A stretch of 64,000 nucleotides of DNA from the NCBI GenBank assembly GCA_017626015.1, contig JAGAJO010000008.1, forward strand, positions 62,001 through 126,000, written 5' to 3'. This document shows, piece after piece, positions 1-9,887 of the stretch (positions are counted from its first letter, which is position 1; every line of letters starts with the position of its first letter). The notes under the pieces were generated by a model. It was not told where the DNA came from. It saw only the letters and a program-made list of their open reading frames with translations, and did no database searches. Position numbers and translations under genes: made by a program. This stretch comes from Ruminococcus sp. GTDB taxonomy: Bacteria > Bacillota > Clostridia > Oscillospirales > Ruminococcaceae.

Positions 1-1236
1 ATATCCCTTGAGAAGTGCGTCGGCTGTGGACTGGAATCTGAAGAAGGTGATCTCTCCGGGCTTGATGTCGCCCTCGATGGTTCCTCTGGAAATGTTCGGC
101 TCGCTGTCCGGCTCGAGATTCCTTTTCATTATCCTCTGGAATTTCATTTCAGGCTGTTGAATAAAGCAGGAAGGGGTATTTCCGCAGTGGAAGCCCATAA
201 AGGTATCCTTAATGGTATAGGGGAATTTGCCTTCGATATGCTCGCTGTAAATATCGGACGGAACTGAATTGTTGATATCAAGCAGAGTTACCGGCTTTCC
301 GGAAACGCAAATGCCCACATATTCGCTTACTGCGCCGTAGATATCCACCTCGCAGGCAACGGGTATGCCCATACCTGTAAGACGTGAATTTACATAGCAC
401 GGAACAAATCCGAACTGGGTCTGGAATGCCGGCCAGCACTTGTTTGCAAAGGCGACATATTCACGGCTGCCCTTGTGAGCCTCCGCCCAATCAAGGAGGG
501 TAAGCTCGTACTGGGCAAGACGGGGAAGGATCCCAGCCATTTTATTTCCGTCGCCAAGCTCCTTTTCCATATCGGCAACGACGGAGGGTATCCTTTCGTC
601 CCCTGCATGAGCGTTAAAGGCTTCAAAGAGGTCAAGCTCGGAATTTTCCTCGATCTCGATACCCATATTATAAAGCTGCTTTATGGGCGCATTGCAGGCA
701 AGAAAATCCTGCGGGCGGGGACCGAAGCTGATGACCTTAAGGTTATTAAGACCGATCACCGCTCTTGCAACGGGGATAAACTCGCTTATCATTTTTGCCA
801 CCTCTGCGGGAGTTCCTATGGGGTATTCGGGTATGTAAGCTTTTACTCCCCTCAAAGCAAGGTTATAGCTTGCGTTGAGCATTCCGCAGTATGCGTCTCC
901 TCTGCTGTCGATAAGCTCTCCGCAGCAAGGCTCCTCGGCGGCAGCGACGAACATTACGGGGCCGTCAAACTTTTTGGCGAGAAGCGTTTCGGAGCTTTCG
1001 GGTCCGAAGTTTCCGAGATAGACCACAAGGGCATTGCAGCCTGCGGAGTTTATCTCGTCCAGCGCTTTCAGCATATCCTTTTCGTTTTCCACTACGGTGG
1101 GACACTCATATATCTCGCCGTAGCTTTTCCTGTACTCCTCGCAGACCTTTATTCTTCTCGACTCGGAAAGGGACATTGGGAAGCAGTCTCTTGAAACGGC
1201 TGCGATACCGATTTTAACTGACGGAATATTTTTCAT
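1..1236 (-). CDS. L-fucose/L-arabinose isomerase-like protein (3' end cut by window edge)
   Basis: The reading frame starts with ATG at 1236, behind a good GGAGG site, and stays open for 412 codons to the window edge, so the C-terminus is missing. The protein begins MKNIPSVKIGIAAVSRDCFP and contains the long Rossmann-like N-terminal half typical of the FucI/AraI-like family (COG2407). A conserved stretch near residue 290 (VACEVDIYGA) carries the Glu and Asp expected to bind the catalytic metal in this family. Members interconvert aldoses and ketoses such as L-fucose and L-fuculose; the substrate here cannot be told. It has its own promoter (1291-1319), which resembles the pilD promoter. The opposite strand has an open frame over the same bases that is only a shadow. 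Confidence 0.8.
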   Translation of the reverse strand, partial: MKNIPSVKIGIAAVSRDCFPMSLSESRRIKVCEEYRKSYGEIYECPTVVENEKDMLKALDEINSAGCNALVVYLGNFGPESSETLLAKKFDGPVMFVAAAEEPCCGELIDSRGDAYCGMLNASYNLALRGVKAYIPEYPIGTPAEVAKMISEFIPVARAVIGLNNLKVISFGPRPQDFLACNAPIKQLYNMGIEIEENSELDLFEAFNAHAGDERIPSVVADMEKELGDGNKMAGILPRLAQYELTLLDWAEAHKGSREYVAFANKCWPAFQTQFGFVPCYVNSRLTGMGIPVACEVDIYGAVSEYVGICVSGKPVTLLDINNSVPSDIYSEHIEGKFPYTIKDTFMGFHCGNTPSCFIQQPEMKFQRIMKRNLEPDSEPNISRGTIEGDIKPGEITFFRFQSTADALLKGY

Positions 1237-1290
1237 AATACAACCTCCGGTTTATTTTCCGGCATTTTGCTTGCCGGAGCAATTTATTAT

Positions 1291-1319
1291 ATTCTAGCAC
1301 ATTATGTGTGATTTTGCAA
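1291..1319 (-). promoter_or_regulatory. Promoter of the isomerase-like gene with a CACAT-T-ATGTG palindrome
   Basis: On the minus strand TTGCAA (1314-1319) and TAGAAT (1291-1296) are separated by exactly 17 bases. The spacer holds the near-perfect palindrome CACATTATGTG, a possible operator. The pilD promoter at 22619-22647 shares a 13-base identical block covering its -10 and the start of a similar palindrome. Confidence 0.6.
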
Positions 1320-1337
1320 TAGTTTTTTTGAATCTGC

Positions 1338-1455
1338 CGCAGAAATCAAAACGTCGTATTTTTGTACGGAATATATACAAAGTAGGGGCGGCTGATAGCC
1401 GCCCCTACAAAATCGCCGGATTTTGACATTGTAATTTTATAAATTGATTTCCGTG
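1338..1455. repeat. MITE-like repeat family 1, copy A
   Basis: The right end carries the family terminal repeat AAATTGATTTCCGTG (1441-1455). The left end has a decayed version (CAGAAATCAAA) followed by a segment matching copy C (AAAACGTCGTATTTTTGTAC). The centre is a perfect hairpin, GTAGGGGCGGCT and its complement, at 1382-1408. The hairpin sequence differs completely from that of copy C. The rest of the 1237-1579 gap shows no gene. Confidence 0.65.
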
Positions 1456-1552
1456 TGCATATGCCGAAACGTTCCGGAATTGATGCGGCGGCAAACAATA
1501 ACAAGTATGCGTCAGGCAGTCATACATTTTTTGTTATAATATCTCATAACAA

Positions 1553-1574
1553 AAAGCAGCCCGAAGGCTGCTTT
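1553..1574 (-). terminator. Terminator of the secreted membrane-anchored protein gene
   Basis: A 9-bp stem (AAAGCAGCC / GGCTGCTTT) with a CGAA/TTCG tetraloop follows the stop codon at 1580 and, read on the minus strand, runs into a short T tract. Confidence 0.75.
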
Positions 1575-1579
1575 GTATA

Positions 1580-2542
1580 TCAGTAGAATCTGTTCTTAGC
1601 ACGTTTTATAATGATTATGATACCGACGATCACGGCGACTCCTAGAATGCCGAAGCCAATATACATGATAACTACCTTTGCGCTTGTTTTTTCCTCTTTG
1701 TTTTCGTCAAGGCTTACCGTATTGTCCTTTTTCTTTACCTTGAGTCCCTGAACGATCTCCTGCGGCTTGGCATTTGCGTTATATCCGTCAAGGTTTGCTA
1801 CCTGCTTGCCTGTCTGGGTCGTAACTGTAAAATTATCAATGTAAAGTATGTCGATCTCCTTGGTCTTTTTTATCAGAGGAACAACCACAACGAGCTTTTC
1901 TGCGCCGATCTCCTGTGCAATGCTCATTACGCCCTTTGCATACTGGGTCGTATTGTTTGCGTCCGTATCATTGTACTGGAGTCTCAGCTCGGTGCTGTCA
2001 AGCTTTTTGTAGTCGGCATCGCAGGCGTATACAAAGCAGCTGTCTCCCATAAGCAGTCCCTCGATATCAGGATTGAGACGGTAATTAAAGGTCACCATGC
2101 TGCCGTCAAAATAATTCATTCCGAATTCATTGGCGTGAAGCTCTATTCCCATGGTGAGAAAGTCGTAATCCTCGTTTTCGGATTCTGGGTAAACAAGCTC
2201 GTTATTATCGTCTCTTATAAGCCATGAAAACTGGCAGAGATCTTCTATATCCTTGTCGGCTCTTCCCGATAGCTTCAGGGATTTTCCCTGATAGGCGTAA
2301 TCCGAAACCGTTTTAGTCTGAAGATCGATGATGGACGCATCTGTCGTCATATGTATTGTACGGCTCCAGTCGGTAAGGTCAAATGAAAGCGTAGGAGCGG
2401 AGGTGTCGTCAGTAAGCATAGCTTCATCCTCCCAGTAAGGAGAGATAACTCTTTCCTCCTCTTCCTCGGCGGAAACCGGTAGCACAGCGCTCAATGACAT
2501 TACAGCCGCTGCCGCAAAGCAAACTATTCTTTTTAATTTCAT
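1580..2542 (-). CDS. Secreted, C-terminally membrane-anchored protein of unknown function
   Basis: The start at 2542 is chosen because a signal peptide (MKLKRIVCFAAAAVMSLSAV, cleavage likely after VSA near residue 25) begins there behind ACAGGAGGAA; the frame is open further upstream without such signals. The 320-residue product has an acidic mature N-terminus, a beta-rich central region with a late LYIDNFTV strand reminiscent of jelly-roll carbohydrate-binding modules, and a single transmembrane helix near residues 290-312 followed by a short basic tail. It is therefore probably displayed on the outer face of the membrane. It lies just downstream of the ABC ATPase gene on the same strand and may be co-transcribed. 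The family was not recognised; the carbohydrate-binding idea is inference. Confidence 0.7.
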   Translation of the reverse strand: MKLKRIVCFAAAAVMSLSAVLPVSAEEEEERVISPYWEDEAMLTDDTSAPTLSFDLTDWSRTIHMTTDASIIDLQTKTVSDYAYQGKSLKLSGRADKDIEDLCQFSWLIRDDNNELVYPESENEDYDFLTMGIELHANEFGMNYFDGSMVTFNYRLNPDIEGLLMGDSCFVYACDADYKKLDSTELRLQYNDTDANNTTQYAKGVMSIAQEIGAEKLVVVVPLIKKTKEIDILYIDNFTVTTQTGKQVANLDGYNANAKPQEIVQGLKVKKKDNTVSLDENKEEKTSAKVVIMYIGFGILGVAVIVGIIIIIKRAKNRFY

Positions 2543-2719
2543 TATTGAATTTCCTCCTGTTAAGATTTTAAGCTGCGTCCCGGAGAACTCCGTACCGGCA
2601 GACGCACAGACTATATACATATATATTTTACACCTTTTACCCGTTCTTGTCAAGTGTAATCATTTTCAAACTGACCATATGTAACCAACTTGTAATCAAA
2701 GCCGGAGCAGCGTGGCTCT

Positions 2720-3421
2720 TTACCATTCGATGGTTGATACGTCCGCCGGATGTTCGTTGAGACGCACGGAATCCACCTTGCTGTTTTTTACGGTTATGAC
2801 TCTGTCTGCCATAGGCGCAATAGCGGAATTGTGGGTAATGACGATGACGGTCATGCCGTTTCTTCGGCAGGTATCCTGCAAAAGCTTAAGGATATTTTTT
2901 CCCGTGGCGTAATCCAGTGCGCCCGTAGGCTCGTCGCACAGCAGGAGCTTGGGGTTTTTCGCCAGCGCTCTTGCGATGGATACCCTTTGCTGCTCGCCTC
3001 CCGAAAGCTGTGACGGGAAGTTGTTTATCCTGTTTTCCAGACCGACGTTTTTCAGCACCTCTTCGGGATCCTCTGCGCCGGGGCAAATCTGCGCTGCAAG
3101 CTCTACGTTTTCCTTTGCGGTAAGGTTATTTACAAGATTATAGAACTGGAACACGAATCCTATGTCATATCTCCTGTAGGAAATAAGCTCCCTCGGAGAA
3201 AGCTTTGCTATGTTTCTGCCGTCAACGATAATATCCCCCTCGTCGCAGGTGTCCATTCCGCCAAGCATATTGAGTATTGTGGTCTTGCCGGCTCCGCTTG
3301 CTCCGACGATCACGGCAAATTCGCCCTTTTCGATCTCAAAGGATACGCCGTCGGACGCAGTTATGGTCACTTCTCCCATTATGTATCTTTTATACACGCC
3401 GTCGAATTTTACAAAGCTCAT
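2720..3421 (-). CDS. ABC transporter ATP-binding protein, LolD/MacB/FtsE type
   Basis: The 233-residue protein has all nucleotide-binding motifs: Walker [10 protein letters not shown] (residues 40-48), Q-loop FQ near 91, signature LSGGEQQ (139-145), Walker [13 protein letters not shown] (159-170) and the H-loop ITHN. The sequence belongs to the group whose ATPases work with FtsX/MacB-like permeases in peptide or lipoprotein export. The ATG at 3421 is preferred over the one at 3427 because GGAGG sits seven bases before it. No permease gene follows: the next gene encodes a secreted membrane-anchored protein. The partner permease is either elsewhere or absent. A promoter (3538-3566) and a terminator-like hairpin (3455-3477) lie upstream, suggesting attenuation. 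Confidence 0.88.
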   Translation of the reverse strand: MSFVKFDGVYKRYIMGEVTITASDGVSFEIEKGEFAVIVGASGAGKTTILNMLGGMDTCDEGDIIVDGRNIAKLSPRELISYRRYDIGFVFQFYNLVNNLTAKENVELAAQICPGAEDPEEVLKNVGLENRINNFPSQLSGGEQQRVSIARALAKNPKLLLCDEPTGALDYATGKNILKLLQDTCRRNGMTVIVITHNSAIAPMADRVITVKNSKVDSVRLNEHPADVSTIEW

Positions 3422-3454
3422 AGCCATGCCTCCTGTTCTGAAAATACCGTAAGC

Positions 3455-3477
3455 AAAAAAGCAGCGTTTCCCGCTGC
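3455..3477 (-). terminator. Terminator-like hairpin in the leader of the ABC ATPase gene
   Basis: On the minus strand GCAGCG-GGAAA-CGCTGC is followed by six T residues. It lies between the promoter at 3538-3566 and the ATPase start at 3421, so it could act as an attenuator. A 30-codon open frame (3510 to 3418) runs through it and its stop overlaps the ATPase ATG. Confidence 0.5.
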
Positions 3478-3537
3478 CTTTAAGCCCAATCTCCTGTTTC
3501 CATAACTCATTATAAGAAAATTAATCTCAGTAAAAAG

Positions 3538-3566
3538 ATTATACTATATTACATATGATTTGTCAA
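3538..3566 (-). promoter_or_regulatory. Promoter of the ABC ATPase gene
   Basis: On the minus strand TTGACA (3561-3566) and TATAAT (3538-3543) are both consensus and separated by 17 bases. Confidence 0.75.
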
Positions 3567-3672
3567 TAGTTTTTGTTCATTTTTTAGTGAAGTGAGGGCT
3601 TCGTTGTTATATACTCCCTGCTGTTCCCAAATATACAATGTCTTTGCACATTTTGAAACAGAAGGGAATATA

Positions 3673-3707
3673 GTCAAAATGTTTGATCGCTAAAATTGAT
3701 TTCCGTG
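3673..3707. repeat. MITE-like repeat family 1, copy B (partial)
   Basis: GTCAAAATGTTTGATCGCTA followed by AAATTGATTTCCGTG matches the end of copies C and D closely. The other half of the element is not recognisable. It lies just upstream of the promoter of the wall-binding protein gene. Confidence 0.5.
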
Positions 3708-3726
3708 GATTTCCGTTTTAAAACGG

Positions 3727-3755
3727 TTGCAATCTGTTGAAAAGTGTGTTATAAT
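3727..3755 (+). promoter_or_regulatory. Promoter of the wall-binding repeat protein gene
   Basis: TTGCAA (3727-3732), 17-base spacer, consensus TATAAT (3750-3755), about 58 bases before the start codon. Confidence 0.7.
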
Positions 3756-3812
3756 TACTGTGTGTATGAATTTTGTCTTTAAATCGGATCTTAGAAAGAG
3801 GATAACTTATTT

Positions 3813-6044
3813 ATGAGCGTTGATAACATTTATTATGAGCTTGCTGCCGGAAGAATGTCGGAAATAGTTTCAAGAAGAAAAAGAAAAAACGCCGCTGCCG
3901 CCGTGCTGTGTACCCTTGCGGTGGGTGCGGGCTTTGCCGGATATCTTTACTACGGCGCATATAATTCGGCTGGGTGGCACACCCACAAGATCGGGACATA
4001 TTATATAGAACGTGAAACCGGCGAAAGGGTCACCGGCTATCAGATCATAGACAACACCTGCTATCTTTTTGACGATGAAGGACTTATCGTCGATCCCGGC
4101 TGGCACAAATACAGGGGAGATACCTACTATGTGGGCAAGGACGGCATGATCCAGAGGGGAACGGTGGAGATAGACGGGGAAAATTATTATTTCTCCGACG
4201 AATCAGGCGTTTTCAGGACGGGTCTGTGCGAGGTGAACGGCAGCGAGTATTACTATAACGATCACGGCTTTCCCGATTCAGGCTTTTCGGGAAATTCCTA
4301 CTATGACGAAAACGGTATGCAGATAACGGGCTGGGCAAATATAGGCGGTGTGCAGTATTATTTCCTCAGCTCCGGAGAAATGGCAAAGGGCTTTGTGGAG
4401 ATCAGCGACAACGTTTATTACTTCGGCAGTGACGGAAAAATGGCTACCGACTGGCAGGTAATAGACGGCAAAAAATACTGCTTCAACGAAAAGGGCGCTC
4501 TCCATAAGGGCTGGATAAAGAAGGATAAGAAATACTACTACGCCGACAGCGAAACGGGAGCCTGCGCTACCGGCTTTACCGTTATCGAGGACAAGACCTA
4601 CTATTTTGACAGCAACAGCGAAATGGTAAAGGGCTGGAAAAAGATCGACGGCAAGGAATATCATTTTGCGGATGACGGAGTTATGACCGTCGGCTGGTAT
4701 GAGGAGTCTCCCTATAAATACTATTTTGCCAAAACGGGCGAGGCGGGAGAGGGCTTCGTAAAGATAAAGGACGAGTATTATTATTTCGACGACAAATACA
4801 GGCTTCAGGACGGCTGGCATGAGATCGGCGGAAAGCTTTACTACTTCGGCAGGGGCGGAGTTGTGGCTTCCGGCTGGGAGGAGTTTGACGGCTATTCCTA
4901 TTACTTCCACCCCGATACCCATGACGCAGCCTACGGCTGGACAACAGTTGCCGAAAAGGAATCCGCAGCGGTCAAGGGCTTCAAGGATGAAATGAAAAAG
5001 CTCAGCAAGTATGTCAAGATGAGCGATGAGGAAAAGGAAAAGCTCAAGGACGAGGACAGAAGTAAATATGAGGAGCTTGTAAGCAAGTATGAAAGCGGAA
5101 CGCTGGAGCATTTCCAGCGGGAGGTATATGAGAAGTTCGGCAGCGACGTTATGAGCGAGTATTATTTTTACAGCGATCATACGCTTGCGTCAGGCTGGCT
5201 GACTATAAACGGGTATATTTTCCACTTTGATGCGCAGACGGGGAAAAAGTCCACCGGCTGGCAGACTATAGACGGGGAGAGATATTATTTCGGAGAGACC
5301 GGAGCGGCGTGCGTAGGTGAGTTCAGCTTTGACGAAAACGGCGACGGAGAGGACGAAAGCTACGTTTTCTCCAGCGACGGTACTCTTTCAGAGGGCGTCA
5401 TCAAGATGGACGGCGTTATAAGATGCAGAAATTCCGACGGCGAATGGGTAACGTCCGAGTTCGTCACAGAGAAGAACAAGACCTACTACTTTGACAGTGA
5501 AGGAATTGCGTCGATAGGCTGGGTGACTGTTGAAGACAAGCGTTATTATTTCGATAAGAACGGAGTAATGAAAACCGGTCTGTATTCCGACGATACGGGA
5601 ATATACTATCTTACACGGACAGGTATGGAGACAAACAGGTGGGTGACCTGCGGGGATAAGACCTACTATTTCGGCGAGGACGGCGCCGCTGCGGCAGGCT
5701 GGCGGACGATAGGAGATTTCAGCTACTATTTCGGCGAGCACGGAGACCTTCAGCGTGAATGGACGACTATCGACGGAAAAAGGTATTACCTCCAGAACGG
5801 AGTAGCTGTGAGAGGTCCGATATACATTGATTCCGACTACTATAATTTCGGCGAGGACGGATATCTTAAAGAGGGTTGGATAGACTGGAACGGTCAGAAA
5901 TATTACAACAATAAAAACGGTACCGTCGTGACCGGCTGGAAGAAGATCGACGGTAAGAGCTATTATTTCGATCAGTCGGGAATGATGTGGAAAAACACCA
6001 CCGTAGACGGTACGGAGCTTGGTCCGGACGGTGCGGCAAAATAA
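3813..6044 (+). CDS. Membrane-anchored protein made of cell-wall-binding (choline/glucan-binding type) repeats
   Basis: The 743-residue protein has a short basic cytoplasmic N-terminus, one uncleaved transmembrane helix (about residues 29-49), then roughly two dozen 18-22-residue repeats of the form W-x-x-I-D-G-K-x-Y-Y-F-x-x-x-G-x-M-x-x-G. These are CW_binding_1-type repeats, which bind choline on teichoic acids or glucans in known proteins. A lysine/glutamate-rich helical insertion near residues 385-435 splits the array. No catalytic domain is present, unlike most proteins with such repeats, so it may be a structural tether between membrane and wall. It has its own promoter and a strong terminator, so it is probably monocistronic. 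The long open frame on the opposite strand is a shadow of the repeats. Confidence 0.85.
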   Translation: MSVDNIYYELAAGRMSEIVSRRKRKNAAAAVLCTLAVGAGFAGYLYYGAYNSAGWHTHKIGTYYIERETGERVTGYQIIDNTCYLFDDEGLIVDPGWHKYRGDTYYVGKDGMIQRGTVEIDGENYYFSDESGVFRTGLCEVNGSEYYYNDHGFPDSGFSGNSYYDENGMQITGWANIGGVQYYFLSSGEMAKGFVEISDNVYYFGSDGKMATDWQVIDGKKYCFNEKGALHKGWIKKDKKYYYADSETGACATGFTVIEDKTYYFDSNSEMVKGWKKIDGKEYHFADDGVMTVGWYEESPYKYYFAKTGEAGEGFVKIKDEYYYFDDKYRLQDGWHEIGGKLYYFGRGGVVASGWEEFDGYSYYFHPDTHDAAYGWTTVAEKESAAVKGFKDEMKKLSKYVKMSDEEKEKLKDEDRSKYEELVSKYESGTLEHFQREVYEKFGSDVMSEYYFYSDHTLASGWLTINGYIFHFDAQTGKKSTGWQTIDGERYYFGETGAACVGEFSFDENGDGEDESYVFSSDGTLSEGVIKMDGVIRCRNSDGEWVTSEFVTEKNKTYYFDSEGIASIGWVTVEDKRYYFDKNGVMKTGLYSDDTGIYYLTRTGMETNRWVTCGDKTYYFGEDGAAAAGWRTIGDFSYYFGEHGDLQREWTTIDGKRYYLQNGVAVRGPIYIDSDYYNFGEDGYLKEGWIDWNGQKYYNNKNGTVVTGWKKIDGKSYYFDQSGMMWKNTTVDGTELGPDGAAK

Positions 6045-6067
6045 CCGGCAGGTGAGTTAGGACAACA

Positions 6068-6202
6068 CACCCTAATGGCAGTGTCCCTTATCGCTCCCGC
6101 AGGAGCGAAATTTCCTTTACTCAGGAGTTCCGCATAGGGTGAATTTTCAAACAGTACGGTGGACTGTTTGAAAAGAGGAGCATGCCCTACGATAGCGGGC
6201 TG
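6068..6202 (+). other. Structured non-coding region with several hairpins
   Basis: A closing stem CACCCTA (6068-6074) / TAGGGTG (6135-6141) encloses the hairpin CGCTCC-CGCA-GGAGCG (6092-6107). A 12-bp stem (TTTTCAAACAGT, 6144-6174) follows, and then GCCC/GGGC near 6184-6201. The tract TGTCCCTTAT occurs twice. It could be a small RNA or a long 3' untranslated region; I do not recognise a known family. Confidence 0.35.
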
Positions 6203-6239
6203 TCCCTTATTTGCTTTGTGTGGAGATTTTAGACAACTT

Positions 6240-6275
6240 GAGCTGCCGCAGTTTCATCTGCGGCAGCTCATTTTT
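6240..6275 (+). terminator. Strong terminator after the wall-binding protein gene
   Basis: A perfect 12-bp stem GAGCTGCCGCAG with loop TTTCAT (6240-6269) is followed by ATTTTTA. It also lies downstream of the convergent LCP gene. Confidence 0.85.
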
Positions 6276-6286
6276 ACGCCGGTCGG

Positions 6287-7558
6287 TTATTGGAGAAGTT
6301 CTGAATTCTTTTCGTAGAAGGTACCGTCGGCGATCTCCTTTTCGTACTGTGCCGCCGCCTCCTCGGAATTTTTGGCGTCTCCGTAAACAATATACTTTAA
6401 GAACGCTGAGTTTGCCTGATAGTTGGGAGACAGAACCTGCATATTCCAGATAACATCGTCTGTGAAATATCCGTCCACGGGAAGTCTCAGCTCCTGGATA
6501 TCGTAATTCATATAGTCGAATGCGTTGAGCAGTATGGAAGCGATCTCGCCGTTGGTGATGTCTGTTTTGACCTCGGGGAAAACCTTGTTCATCAAGCTGT
6601 CAAGCTCTATAAAGCTGAGCTTTTTGGCCTCCTTTATGATCTCCTTCATAACTATGCGCTGACGCTGAGTTCTGCCGTAGTCGTCGCCGCAGTTATAGCG
6701 TATCCTTGCATATGCCAGCGACTGGTTGCCGTTGAGATGCATTTTGACCTTATCGTCCTCGCCGCCGGTTTTATACAGGCTCTTGTCGATATAATCCGTA
6801 CCTTTTTTATATCCGAGATACTTGTTCTGCTCACTCAGTGGAGCGTCCATAGCCTCAGCCTCGTTCGCCGCAACGGTGAGGTCAAGTCCGCCTACCGCTT
6901 CCACGATATCGATAAACTGTCTGAAATTGACCTTGACGTATCTGTCTATCTCAATGCCGAAATAATCCTCGATGACTCTTTCAAGATACTCCGCACCGCC
7001 GTGCCAGTAGGCGGAATTGAGCTTTCCGCTGTTATTGTACTCGGACATATAAACGTACATATCCCTCATCAGCGAGGTCATTGTGATGGTCTTCTGCTTG
7101 TGGTTTATGGAAATTATCATCATAACATCGGTGTTTCCGCGGTCATTTCCCTCGGTGTCCCTGATATCCTCGCCTATAAGCAGGATATTCATGACCTCCT
7201 CATCTGAGATCTTTTCGGAGTTCTTAGCCAGCTGCGCCCTTAGCTCGTCCTCCTTTTCCTTTTCGTTGAAGGTGTCGGATTCGTCTACCCAGTCGCTGCT
7301 GTTGAATGGGGCGGGCTCGGTGTTGATCTTATCGTCTCCCGTCCTGTCAAGCAGACCTGTGTAATGGAAAAACAGACCCACGATCACCGCTGTAATGATG
7401 ACAAGGCTGAGAAATATTATTCCCAGAGCTACGCCTGTTTTTTTCTTGACGCTCCAGCCCTTTTTCTTTTTTTTGACGTGGGAGGAGTTTTTTTCCTCCG
7501 CCGTGCCGCTGTGGCCGCTGCCGGTATTTCTGTGCTTTTGAAGTTTAGGATCGTTCAT
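6287..7558 (-). CDS. LytR-CpsA-Psr (LCP) family cell-wall polymer ligase
   Basis: The 423-residue protein has a lysine-rich cytoplasmic N-terminus, a transmembrane helix (about 42-66) and an extracellular LCP domain. Hallmarks are GNTDVMMIISI, the following MTSLMRDMYV segment, and RYNCGDDYGRTQRQR near residue 285, whose Asp and Arg residues coordinate the pyrophosphate of the lipid-linked substrate in known structures. LCP enzymes transfer teichoic acids or other glycopolymers from undecaprenyl pyrophosphate to peptidoglycan. AAGGAG precedes the ATG. It is transcribed convergently with the wall-binding protein gene, giving a small wall-related neighbourhood. Confidence 0.92.
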   Translation of the reverse strand: MNDPKLQKHRNTGSGHSGTAEEKNSSHVKKKKKGWSVKKKTGVALGIIFLSLVIITAVIVGLFFHYTGLLDRTGDDKINTEPAPFNSSDWVDESDTFNEKEKEDELRAQLAKNSEKISDEEVMNILLIGEDIRDTEGNDRGNTDVMMIISINHKQKTITMTSLMRDMYVYMSEYNNSGKLNSAYWHGGAEYLERVIEDYFGIEIDRYVKVNFRQFIDIVEAVGGLDLTVAANEAEAMDAPLSEQNKYLGYKKGTDYIDKSLYKTGGEDDKVKMHLNGNQSLAYARIRYNCGDDYGRTQRQRIVMKEIIKEAKKLSFIELDSLMNKVFPEVKTDITNGEIASILLNAFDYMNYDIQELRLPVDGYFTDDVIWNMQVLSPNYQANSAFLKYIVYGDAKNSEEAAAQYEKEIADGTFYEKNSELLQ

Positions 7559-9638
<2,080 letters not shown>

Positions 9639-9660
9639 GCGCCGGGAAAGCAGATGATTT

Positions 9661-9690
9661 ATGGGCGGATATTATCCGCCCATTTGATTT
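9661..9690 (+). terminator. Terminator of pyrG
   Basis: A perfect 9-bp stem ATGGGCGGA / TCCGCCCAT (9661-9683) is followed by TTGATTTT. Confidence 0.8.
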
Positions 9691-9764
9691 TACGTCTGAC
9701 TGAGTTTTTTTGACATTATGCATAATTTATAAAAATTAACAGCGGGAAATATGTGCAAAAAGTC

Positions 9765-9793
9765 TTGACTTGAAGGGTCAAAGGTGGTATAAT
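9765..9793 (+). promoter_or_regulatory. Promoter of recG
   Basis: TTGACT (9765-9770), 17-base spacer and consensus TATAAT (9788-9793). Confidence 0.75.
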
Positions 9794-9887
9794 AAGGCTG
9801 AAAATAGGGATCTCAGCCTGTTTGAGATTAAAAGGTCCCTGCGGGGAGGAGTGAGCGAAGCTGCTGAAGGATCTGGAGAAGCCTGTT

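Noticed and set aside
475-1194. Long plus-strand open frame of 239 codons
   Set aside because: It lies entirely over the minus-strand isomerase-like gene, which has a promoter, ribosome-binding site and family-like protein sequence. The plus-strand product has no recognisable features.
2543-2653. N-terminal extension of the secreted protein at 1580-2542
   Set aside because: The extension would bury the signal peptide, and the ribosome-binding site is directly before 2542.
4278-5180. 300-codon minus-strand open frame inside the wall-binding protein
   Set aside because: Its Leu/Ile-rich product arises from reading the repetitive coding sequence backwards; there is no ribosome-binding site or promoter.
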